From the NCBI GenBank assembly GCA_934561115.1, contig CAKTFS010000004.1, positions 16,875 to 80,874 of the forward strand: a stretch of 64,000 nucleotides of DNA. The letters run 5' to 3'. Position numbers and translations under genes: made by a program. Positions 45,828 to 53,109 of this stretch are shown one piece after another; position 1 is the first letter of the stretch; each line of letters starts with the position of its first letter. Source of the DNA: an uncultured Faecalibacterium sp. Lineage in GTDB: Bacteria > Bacillota > Clostridia > Oscillospirales > Ruminococcaceae. The notes below the pieces were generated by a model. That model did not search any database, had not been told where the DNA came from, and worked only from the letters and a program-made list of their open reading frames with translations.

Positions 45828-47688
45828 AACTCTGGGGCTTTGCCTTTCGTTTGCCGGGTGGATGTACTGGTTCAAGCGCTGGCTGCGGGTAGATTTCTGC
45901 TTTGTACCGGCAGCGGTATTCAGTGCGGCCAGCGTGGCCGTGTATTTTGGCGGCATCCTGTTCCGGCTGGAGCATGCCGCGTGGCTGGTGTATGCCGGTG
46001 GTCTGGCCGCCTTTGCAGCCGCTGCCGCCTTCAGCCTTGCGCGGCGCGCAAGGCCCGCCGTGCATCTCGGCCTGCGGGAGATCTGTTTTGGCATAGGGTG
46101 TGCCGTGTTTCTGTCCATCCTGCCCGGAGCGCATTTCCAGCACTACGATAACTTCTCCCACTGGGGCATCGTGGTCAAGCTGATGCTTTCCACAAACGCC
46201 TTTCCTACGGCACAGAGCGGGCTGATTGATTTCCTGAACTATCCGCTGGGCACCTCGTCCTTTCTGTATTACGTGTGCTATTATGCAGGCCGCCGGGAGG
46301 GCACGATGCTGCTGGCACAGGGCATCCTGATCTTTGCATTCTTTTATGCTGTGCTGGGTGCCGTGCGGCATACCCGCTGCTTTCTGCTGTATGCACTGCT
46401 GGGAGCCGGGCTATCCCTGCTGAGCTTTTTCAACATCACCATCCGCATCAATAATCTGCTGGTGGACTTTCTGCTGCCGGTCATTGCGCTGGCCTGCTGG
46501 GCCGTCATCCGGCGCTACCCCACCGACCCGGAAAAAATGCTGCCGCTGCTTTTGCCGTATCAGGCACTTCTGCTCATCGTAAAAAGCACCGGAGCCATCT
46601 ATGTGGCCTTTGTGACGCTGGCATTCCTGTTCCGGGTGCCGCAGGCAATGCGGCAGCTGCCAGAACCGTGCCACGGCAAAAAGCCCCGGATGTGGGAAGT
46701 TCTGCTCCCGTCAGCGCTCACGCTGCTGCTCAGTTTTTCAAGCTGGGCGGCGTGGCAGTACCACACCAAAACGGCGCTGGCCGGCACTGTGAACAAGTTT
46801 GATACGAACCTTGTGGAAGTGGGCGCAGCGGGCACCGGCAAAACAGCAGAACAGCTGCAGGCCATTTTGCAGCTGTTCCTGCGCACATCCGTGGATCTTT
46901 CCACCCGGCCTGCGCTGGGTTTTGTGCTGATGAACCTGCTGGCACTTGCCTGCGGCATCGGCTTCTGCTTCCGGTGGAAGCGCAGCCAGAAAAAGCTTGT
47001 GGGGCACGTTCTTCTGCTGGATGCCATGGTGGTGCTCTACTATGCGGGCATCCTGCTGCTGTACCTGTTCTCCATGCCGGCGGACGAAGCGCTGGTGCTG
47101 GCCGGCTTTGATCGCTATGCGTGCAGCATCATCGTGCTGTTTGCGGGCGGCGTTGTGCTACAGCTGGAAGAGCAGATCGAGGATTCTTTGCAGTACACCC
47201 CGGACGGAACCGTAAAGTACGCAGAGTTTCAGGAAAAGACCCTCTACCAGCGGTGCGTGATGCTGGGCCTTGCACTGCTGTTCGGCATTCTGACGAGCGA
47301 ATACAACGGCACCCTTTACACCCAGCGGCAGGAGACAAACGATCTTACCCGCATCATGCAGGATGTTGTGGGCGACCGCTGGCCCGCCGATGGCAGAGAG
47401 GACACCACCCGTTACCTGTTCTACGGTTCGGACTATGCCGGCCGCATGACCAGCTACTACTTCCAGTACGTAGCGCGGTATTATCTCTACGCCCCCAATG
47501 TGGACGCGGTGTGCTCCTTTTACGAGGATAATCTGGAAAACCTGCTCAGCCAGTACGACTGCCTTGTGGTGGTCGAGCCGGATCGTGCAGAGCAGCGGAT
47601 GCTGCAAAAGCACTTCGGTGTGGACGGCAGCGCAGGCTTTTACCGCATTGAAAAGTCCGGCACCTTGCTCCGCCTGAAGGCAGAATAA
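45808..47688 (+). CDS. Polytopic membrane protein of the exopolysaccharide operon
   Basis: A 626-residue protein with about 12 predicted helices in the first 480 residues, then a cytoplasmic or external C-terminal domain (YLFYGSDYAGRMTSYYFQYV near residue 540). It looks like a GT-C-type glycosyltransferase or polymer-handling protein; a GT-C Asp pair is not clearly visible. The ATG at 45808 with AAGGAGAGTGCG is chosen over a longer frame. It overlaps the BcsA-like gene by 20 nt, so the three genes form one translationally coupled unit. Confidence 0.7.
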   Translation: MLLSILKTLGLCLSFAGWMYWFKRWLRVDFCFVPAAVFSAASVAVYFGGILFRLEHAAWLVYAGGLAAFAAAAAFSLARRARPAVHLGLREICFGIGCAVFLSILPGAHFQHYDNFSHWGIVVKLMLSTNAFPTAQSGLIDFLNYPLGTSSFLYYVCYYAGRREGTMLLAQGILIFAFFYAVLGAVRHTRCFLLYALLGAGLSLLSFFNITIRINNLLVDFLLPVIALACWAVIRRYPTDPEKMLPLLLPYQALLLIVKSTGAIYVAFVTLAFLFRVPQAMRQLPEPCHGKKPRMWEVLLPSALTLLLSFSSWAAWQYHTKTALAGTVNKFDTNLVEVGAAGTGKTAEQLQAILQLFLRTSVDLSTRPALGFVLMNLLALACGIGFCFRWKRSQKKLVGHVLLLDAMVVLYYAGILLLYLFSMPADEALVLAGFDRYACSIIVLFAGGVVLQLEEQIEDSLQYTPDGTVKYAEFQEKTLYQRCVMLGLALLFGILTSEYNGTLYTQRQETNDLTRIMQDVVGDRWPADGREDTTRYLFYGSDYAGRMTSYYFQYVARYYLYAPNVDAVCSFYEDNLENLLSQYDCLVVVEPDRAEQRMLQKHFGVDGSAGFYRIEKSGTLLRLKAE

Positions 47689-47728
47689 AATCACAGTGCG
47701 CATTCGTTCCACCCTTAATACGCAAAAC

Positions 47729-47762
47729 ACCCCTCGGCTTCCGTAGCAGGAAACCGAGGGGT
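47729..47762. terminator. Bidirectional terminator between the polysaccharide operon and ppdK
   Basis: ACCCCTCGG pairs with CCGAGGGGT; the apex is of the TTCC...GGAA kind shared with four other hairpins in the window. Confidence 0.88.
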
Positions 47763-47813
47763 ATTTGTTATGCTTTATTTGTGTTATTTGTGTCGGTTCA
47801 AGCCCTTACGCGA

Positions 47814-50480
47814 TCACTTGCGGGGGTTCTTGATGGCAGCCTGAGCAGCGGCCAGACGTGCGATAGGCACACGGAAGGGAGAGCAGCTGACGTAGTCCAG
47901 ACCGACGTTGTGGCAGAACTCCACGCTCGTGGGGTCGCCGCCGTGCTCGCCGCAGATGCCCAGACCCAGATCGGGGCGGGTCTCGCGGCCATCATGGGCA
48001 GCCATCTTGACCAGCTTGCCAACACCGATCTGATCCAGATGCTGGAACGGATCGCTCTCGTAGATCTTGTTCTCGTAGTATGCGCCCAGGAACTTGGCAG
48101 CGTCATCACGGCTGAAGCCGAAGGTCATCTGGGTCAGGTCGTTGGTGCCGAAGCTGAAGAACTCAGCTTCCTTGGCGATCTCGCCGGCAGTCAGGGCTGC
48201 ACGGGGGATCTCGATCATGGTACCGACCTGATACTTCATATCAACGCCAGCAGCAGCGATCAGCTCGTCAGCAACCTTGACGACAACGTCCTTGACGAAC
48301 TTCAGCTCCTTGACCTCGCCAACCAGCGGGATCATGATGTGCGGGGTGATCACATGGCCGGTCTCAGCAGAGACGTTCAGAGCAGCCTTGATCACAGCGC
48401 GGGTCTGCATAGCAGCGATCTCGGGGTAGGTAACAGCCAGACGGCAGCCACGGTGACCCATCATGGGGTTGAACTCGTGCAGAGAAGCAACCACGTTCTT
48501 CAGGTCGTCGTAGGTCATGCCCATGTCGGCAGCCAGTTCCTTGATGTCCTCGTCCTTGGTGGGCAGGAACTCGTGCAGGGGCGGGTCCAGATAACGGATG
48601 GTCATCGGGCGCTCACCCATGATGCGGTACATGGCCTCGAAGTCGCCCTGCTGGAACGGCTCGACCTTGGCCAGAGCAGCCTCGCGCTCTTCCACGGTGC
48701 GTGCGCAGATCATCTCGCGGACAGCCTTGATGCGGTCCTCAGCGAAGAACATGTGCTCGGTACGGCACAGGCCGATGCCCTCAGCACCCAGATCCACTGC
48801 CTGCTGTGCGTCACGCGGGTTGTCGGCGTTGGTCATGACCAGCAGCTGACGTGCGGCGTCTGCCCAGCCCATGAAGCGGTTGAAGTTCTTGTTGCCGGTA
48901 GCGGCCACGGTAGCGACCTGCTCGCCGTAGATGTTGCCGGTGGAACCGTCGATGGAGATCCAGTCGCCCTCGACGAACTTGTGGCCGTTGATCTCGAAGG
49001 TCTTGGCCTCCTCATCGATCTTGACCTCGTTGTCGTTGCCGCAGCCGGAGACACAGCAGGTGCCCATACCACGGGCAACAACGGCTGCGTGGCTGGTCAT
49101 GCCGCCGCGGACGGTCAGGATGCCCTGAGACACCTGCATGCCCACGATATCCTCGGGGCTGGTCTCCAGACGCACCAGAACGACCTTCTTCATCTTGCCG
49201 GACTTGACCATCTCCTCTGCCTCTTCAGCAGTAAAGACGATCTGGCCGCAGGCAGAACCGGGAGAAGCTGCCAGGCCCTTGCCAACGACCTCTGCAGCCT
49301 TCAGGGCAGCAGCGTCGAACTGGGGATGCAGCAGGGTATCCAGCTGCTTGGGCTCCACGCGCAGGACAGCCTCCTGCTCGGTGATCATGCCCTCGTCCAC
49401 CAGATCGCAGGCGATCTGCAGAGCAGCCTGTGCGGTACGCTTGCCGTTACGGGTCTGCAGCATATACAGGTGGCCGTCCTCAATGGTGAACTCCATATCC
49501 TGCATATCGCGGAAGTAGTTCTCCAGACGGGTAGCGATCTCGACAAACTGATCGTACACCTCAGGCATCTGATCCTTCAGGTGGCTGATGGGAGAAGGAG
49601 TGCGCACGCCGGCAACAACGTCCTCGCCCTGTGCATTGATCAGGTACTCGCCCATCAGCTTCTTAGCGCCGGTGGCGGGGTCACGGGTGAAGGCAACGCC
49701 GGTGCCGGAACGGTCGCCGGAGTTACCAAAGGCCATCTGCTGCACGTTGACAGCGGTGCCCCACTCGTAGGGGATCTCGTTCATCTTACGGTAGACGTTT
49801 GCACGGGGGTTGTCCCAGCTGCGGAACACGGCCTTGACAGCCTCGATCAGCTGATCGCGGGGATCCTGCGGGAAGGGACGGCCTTCGTTCTCCTCGTAGA
49901 TCTTCTTGAAGGTGCCGACCAGTTCCTTCAGGTCGTCAGCAGTCAGGTCCACGTCGTTCTTGACGCCCTTGGCTTCCTTCATCTTGTCGATCTCGACCTC
50001 GAACAGGCTCTTCGGGACCATCATAACGACGTCGGCGAACATCTGCACAAAGCGGCGGTAGCAGTCGTATGCAAAACGGGCGTTGCCGGTCTTCTTTGCC
50101 AGACCCTCAACAGCCTCGTCGTTCAGGCCCAGGTTCAGGATGGTGTCCATCATGCCGGGCATGGACTGACGTGCGCCGGAACGGACGGAGACCAGCAGGG
50201 GATTGGTGTTGTCACCGAACTTCTTGCCGGTGATCTCTTCCAGACCCTTGAGGTGCTCAAAGATGTCAGCAGTGATGTCGTCATTGATCTGACGGCCGTC
50301 TGCATAATACTGGGTGCAGGCGTCGGTAGTGATGGTGAAGCCCTGCGGCACCGGCATACCGGCTGCGGTCATCTCGGCCAGGCCGGCACCCTTGCCGCCC
50401 AGCGTGTTCTTCATGGTGACCTTGTCACCGCCGAAAGCGTCATTGCCTTCGCTGAAGTAGTACAGATACTTTTTGCTCAT
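47814..50480 (-). CDS. ppdK: Pyruvate phosphate dikinase
   Basis: Interconverts pyruvate, ATP and phosphate with PEP, AMP and pyrophosphate. The 888-residue protein is full length. The N-terminal nucleotide domain (MSKKYLYYFSEGN; LGGKGAGLAEM; ACTQYYADGRQ) leads to the swivelling phosphohistidine domain with GGMTSHAAVVARGMGTCCVS near residue 452. The C-terminal PEP/pyruvate barrel has LCRTEHMFF, GHRGCRLAVTYPE and FGTNDLTQMTFGFSRDD. The start at 50480 has GGGAGGTAAACAACGC; longer frames upstream are promoter. It ends AAAQAAIKNPRK. Copies of this end occur at 19.5 and 24.9 kb. Confidence 0.97.
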   Translation of the reverse strand: MSKKYLYYFSEGNDAFGGDKVTMKNTLGGKGAGLAEMTAAGMPVPQGFTITTDACTQYYADGRQINDDITADIFEHLKGLEEITGKKFGDNTNPLLVSVRSGARQSMPGMMDTILNLGLNDEAVEGLAKKTGNARFAYDCYRRFVQMFADVVMMVPKSLFEVEIDKMKEAKGVKNDVDLTADDLKELVGTFKKIYEENEGRPFPQDPRDQLIEAVKAVFRSWDNPRANVYRKMNEIPYEWGTAVNVQQMAFGNSGDRSGTGVAFTRDPATGAKKLMGEYLINAQGEDVVAGVRTPSPISHLKDQMPEVYDQFVEIATRLENYFRDMQDMEFTIEDGHLYMLQTRNGKRTAQAALQIACDLVDEGMITEQEAVLRVEPKQLDTLLHPQFDAAALKAAEVVGKGLAASPGSACGQIVFTAEEAEEMVKSGKMKKVVLVRLETSPEDIVGMQVSQGILTVRGGMTSHAAVVARGMGTCCVSGCGNDNEVKIDEEAKTFEINGHKFVEGDWISIDGSTGNIYGEQVATVAATGNKNFNRFMGWADAARQLLVMTNADNPRDAQQAVDLGAEGIGLCRTEHMFFAEDRIKAVREMICARTVEEREAALAKVEPFQQGDFEAMYRIMGERPMTIRYLDPPLHEFLPTKDEDIKELAADMGMTYDDLKNVVASLHEFNPMMGHRGCRLAVTYPEIAAMQTRAVIKAALNVSAETGHVITPHIMIPLVGEVKELKFVKDVVVKVADELIAAAGVDMKYQVGTMIEIPRAALTAGEIAKEAEFFSFGTNDLTQMTFGFSRDDAAKFLGAYYENKIYESDPFQHLDQIGVGKLVKMAAHDGRETRPDLGLGICGEHGGDPTSVEFCHNVGLDYVSCSPFRVPIARLAAAQAAIKNPRK

Positions 50481-50582
50481 GCGTTGTTTACCTCCCATTC
50501 GTGACCGGCGGCATGGCAGCCGCGGTCTCATCGTTTGCCTTGTCTTGATGTACGATGAACATTGTTTTGTGAATGCTAAACT

Positions 50583-50591
50583 ATTATACCA
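50583..50591 (-). promoter_or_regulatory. Extended -10 promoter of ppdK
   Basis: The minus strand reads TGGTATAAT, a consensus extended -10, about 100 nt before the start codon. No strong -35 box is visible. Confidence 0.55.
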
Positions 50592-50655
50592 GAAAATCCA
50601 TTCCTTTCCACCATGCAAAATCCCGAATTTGTCTGTTATTTTTTATGCAAATCTC

Positions 50656-50684
50656 TTGAAATTCTCCAAGTTTTAATGTAGTAT
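50656..50684 (+). promoter_or_regulatory. Predicted promoter for the GlmU-like acetyltransferase gene
   Basis: TTGAAA and TAGTAT with a 17-nt spacer, followed by a leader of about 200 nt. Confidence 0.55.
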
Positions 50685-50896
50685 AGAATGGGAGAAAGTT
50701 CGAGAGGTTTTTTGTTTATACACGCGATTTCTCGTCCTGTTGGATACAACTTTCTATCCCTGTAACTTTTTCATTTTTATTTTGTCGGAACAAAGCTTTC
50801 CGCAGCGGAGATGCTGGGCGGACAGGCAACAATTTTCCGGTCGCCTTTCCTGTCTCTCTTCCGCCGCGCGCTTTGGTGGGAAGGGAGATTTTTTTC

Positions 50897-51655
50897 ATGC
50901 AGAATTCCATTTCTGAACAGGCCCGTGCCGCTGCCTTGGCACAGCTGGATGCCGCCGAGGCTGCCCGCGAGGACATCCTTGTGCAGCACATTGCCAACGG
51001 CGTTGTCATCAACAGCCGCACCGTGCAGATCGACCCGGAGGTGGTCATTGCCCCGGGCGCTGTGATCCTTGCGGGCACCATCCTGCGGGGCAAGACGGTC
51101 ATCGGCGCAGGCTGCGTCATCGGCCCCAACACCCTCATTGAGGACAGCACCGTGGACGAGGGCACTTCCGTGAATGCCAGCCAGATCTACGGCAGCCACA
51201 TCGGCCCCCACAACAACATCGGTCCCTTCACCCATGTGCGGGTGAACACCGTCACCGACTACGGCGTGCATCTGGGTGCCTATGTGGAGACCAAGAACTC
51301 CAACTTTGCCCGGGGCAACACCGTGAGCCACCTGACCTACATCGGCGACAGCGATGTGGGCAAATACTGCAACTTCGGCTGCGGCACCGTCACCTGCAAC
51401 TATGACGGCAAGGATAAGTTCCGCACCCAGATCGGTGATTACTGCTTCATCGGCTGCAACACCAACCTTGTAGCCCCGGTCAAGGTGGGCGATGGTGCCT
51501 ACACCGCCGCCGGCAGCACCATCACCAAGGATGTGCCCGCACAGGCACTGGGCATCGCCCGGGAACGCCAGACCAATCTGGACGGTTGGGCAGAGCCCAA
51601 GATGGAAGCCTACATCGCCAAAAAGCAGAAGCTGGAAAACGAGCAGAGCAAGTAA
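50897..51655 (+). CDS. GlmU-like left-handed beta-helix acetyltransferase, no uridylyltransferase domain
   Basis: The 252-residue product is the C-terminal half of GlmU only. A short helix (about 1-35) is followed by hexapeptide repeats (VIAPGAVILAGTILRGKTVI, GAGCVIGPNTLIEDS, and so on). The GlmU active-site region is GPFTHVRVNT, then GAYVETKNSNFARGNTVSHL, TYIGDSDVGKYCNFGCGTVT and CNYDGKDKFRT. It should acetylate glucosamine-1-phosphate, or a similar sugar, for peptidoglycan precursors. A separate uridylyltransferase would be needed. The ATG at 50897 has AAGGGAG about 10 nt upstream. Confidence 0.88.
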   Translation: MQNSISEQARAAALAQLDAAEAAREDILVQHIANGVVINSRTVQIDPEVVIAPGAVILAGTILRGKTVIGAGCVIGPNTLIEDSTVDEGTSVNASQIYGSHIGPHNNIGPFTHVRVNTVTDYGVHLGAYVETKNSNFARGNTVSHLTYIGDSDVGKYCNFGCGTVTCNYDGKDKFRTQIGDYCFIGCNTNLVAPVKVGDGAYTAAGSTITKDVPAQALGIARERQTNLDGWAEPKMEAYIAKKQKLENEQSK

Positions 51656-51679
51656 CGCTCTGCCGGAAGGGAGCTGTGC

Positions 51680-52204
51680 ATGAAGTCCGAAAGTTTTCGC
51701 AAGCAGGCGCTGAGCCTTGTCCTTTTCTTCGCGGCTGTTGCCGCCGTGTTTGCCCTGACCCGTCTGCGCAGCGACCCTGCCAAAAAGCAGGCGGAGTTCG
51801 TGGTGCAGCAACTGCTCTCCTGCTCCTCTGCCGTGGAGCAGGCGGTGGATACCGCCGCCACGCCCTCCGGCAGTGAACCGGGGCTTGCCGCAGCAGACAC
51901 CGATGGGCTGTACGCCTTTCTTCAGGCGCAGTTGGGCGATGCCATGACAGCCGACTGCCTTGACAAGGTCATGGCGAACCGCCTGCCCACCCGCATCACT
52001 GCGCTGGCAGGGCAGTCCGGCGATAAGCTGGTGCCCAGCGACCTGACCCTGAAGAAACGCGCCGGGGCAGAAAACTGCTACGACTTTTCCGCCGCCCTGC
52101 TGACCGCCGCGGACAGCACCGCCGCCGCGCAGGTATCCGGCACTATCACCATGGTGAAGGAGGATGGCCGCTGGAAGGCTGCTGCCCTCACGCTGAACCT
52201 GTAA
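51680..52204 (+). CDS. Hypothetical secreted or membrane-anchored protein
   Basis: A 174-residue protein with one N-terminal hydrophobic helix (about residues 10-27, ALSLVLFFAAVAAVFAL) and no lipobox. An alanine/threonine-rich extracytoplasmic domain ends ITMVKEDGRWKAAALTLNL, a beta-strand pattern seen in small NTF2- or Lumazine-like export proteins. The ribosome binding site is AAGGGAGCTG. It lies 24 nt after the acetyltransferase gene and before a terminator, so the two are probably cotranscribed. Confidence 0.75.
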   Translation: MKSESFRKQALSLVLFFAAVAAVFALTRLRSDPAKKQAEFVVQQLLSCSSAVEQAVDTAATPSGSEPGLAAADTDGLYAFLQAQLGDAMTADCLDKVMANRLPTRITALAGQSGDKLVPSDLTLKKRAGAENCYDFSAALLTAADSTAAAQVSGTITMVKEDGRWKAAALTLNL

Positions 52205-52218
52205 TAAAACGTTCCCCT

Positions 52219-52251
52219 GCCCCTGTGCCCTGCGGCATGGGGGCATTTTTT
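52219..52251 (+). terminator. Terminator before pth
   Basis: GCCCCTGTGCC pairs with GGCATGGGGGC (minor mismatch), then ATTTTTT. Confidence 0.85.
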
Positions 52252-52346
52252 GCCCTTTTCGCTTATAATGTATATCTTTTTACGCGCGCGTATGTTATAC
52301 TTAGATGTTGTATCACACTATTATCAGGAAAAGGTATTATCACATC

Positions 52347-52925
52347 ATGAATGAAAACGATATCTGGCTCATTGCAGGGCTGGGCAACCCCGAAGCAAAA
52401 TACGATGGCACCCGTCACAACGCCGGTTTTGCCGCGCTGGACGCGCTGGCCGACAAGTGGAACATTTCTGTGGGCAAGACCAAGTTCCAAGGCCTGTGGG
52501 GTCAGGGCGAGGTGGACGGCCACAAAGTGGTGCTGCTGAAGCCCCTGACCTACATGAACCTCTCCGGCGATTCCATCGCCCCCATGGCGGGCTTTTTCAA
52601 GATCCCTGCCGACCATGTGCTGGTGCTGTGCGATGACATTACGCAGGCACCCGGCAAGCTGCGCATCCGTCCCTCCGGCTCTGCGGGCGGGCACAACGGC
52701 CTGAAGAGCATCATTGCCCGGCTGGGCGGGGAGAATTTTCCCCGCATCCGCATTGGCATCGGCGCAAAGCCCCACCCGGACTACGACCTTGCCGCATGGG
52801 TGCTGGGCAAGTTCCCGCCGGAGGACGCCAAGGCCATCGCCGACCGCTACCCCGACCTTGAAGCCGCCGCAAAGCTCATCATGGACGGCAAGCTCAGTCT
52901 GGCGCAGAGCAAGTATAACGGGTAA
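52347..52925 (+). CDS. pth: Peptidyl-tRNA hydrolase
   Basis: Releases tRNA from prematurely dropped peptidyl-tRNA. The 192-residue protein has all family blocks: LIAGLGNPEAKYDGTRHNAG with catalytic His near residue 25, LLKPLTYMNLSGDS near residue 65, VLCDDITQAPGKLRIR, SGSAGGHNGLKSI near residue 112, and FPRIRIGIG. ATG 52347 is chosen because the family begins there; AAAAGG lies about 12 nt upstream. The pth-mfd order is common in Firmicutes. Confidence 0.96.
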   Translation: MNENDIWLIAGLGNPEAKYDGTRHNAGFAALDALADKWNISVGKTKFQGLWGQGEVDGHKVVLLKPLTYMNLSGDSIAPMAGFFKIPADHVLVLCDDITQAPGKLRIRPSGSAGGHNGLKSIIARLGGENFPRIRIGIGAKPHPDYDLAAWVLGKFPPEDAKAIADRYPDLEAAAKLIMDGKLSLAQSKYNG

Positions 52926-52933
52926 GAGGAACG

Positions 52934-53089
52934 AACCCTCTCAGTCGCCTGACGGCGACAGCTCCCCCGAGGGGGGAGCTTTTCCGCATCACTCCATAAG
53001 CTTTTCCTTAAACGATAAACGAAATCTCTTTGTCAAAAGCTCCCCCTTTCGGGGGAGCTGGCATCGCGCCAGCGATGACTGAGAGGGTT
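52934..53089. repeat. REP/MITE-like inverted-repeat element between pth and mfd
   Basis: The outer arms AACCCTCTCAGTC (52934-52946) and GACTGAGAGGGTT (53077-53089) enclose hairpins GTCGCC/GGCGAC, AGCTCCCCC/GGGGGAGCT, a second AGCTCCCCC/GGGGGAGCT pair, and TGGC..GCCA. The 156-bp unit has no reading frame. A related element lies at 63776-63918, and a half copy lies at 56580-56634. Confidence 0.8.
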
Positions 53090-53109
53090 TTGAGAAAGGA
53101 GGTTTTTCC

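Larger units (their letters stand above)
50481..50896. other. Divergent intergenic region between ppdK and the acetyltransferase gene
   Basis: A minus-strand extended -10 (TGGTATAAT, plus coordinates 50583-50591) for ppdK. A plus-strand promoter TTGAAA (50656-50661), 17 nt, TAGTAT (50679-50684). The plus transcript would have a leader of about 200 nt in which I find no known riboswitch, only a weak GACAGG/CCTGTC hairpin near 50820-50855. Confidence 0.6.

Noticed and set aside
24668-50480. A single intact 28-kb island between copy A and ppdK
   Set aside because: The stretch includes a host-like polysaccharide operon and a PTS operon with good promoters and several element remnants, so it is better seen as stacked insertions than as one unit; the ppdK-end copies are kept only as a hypothesis of an attachment hotspot.
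47781-50504. A 907-codon plus-strand open frame across ppdK
   Set aside because: It is the complement shadow of ppdK, with repetitive low-complexity composition and no recognised domain.
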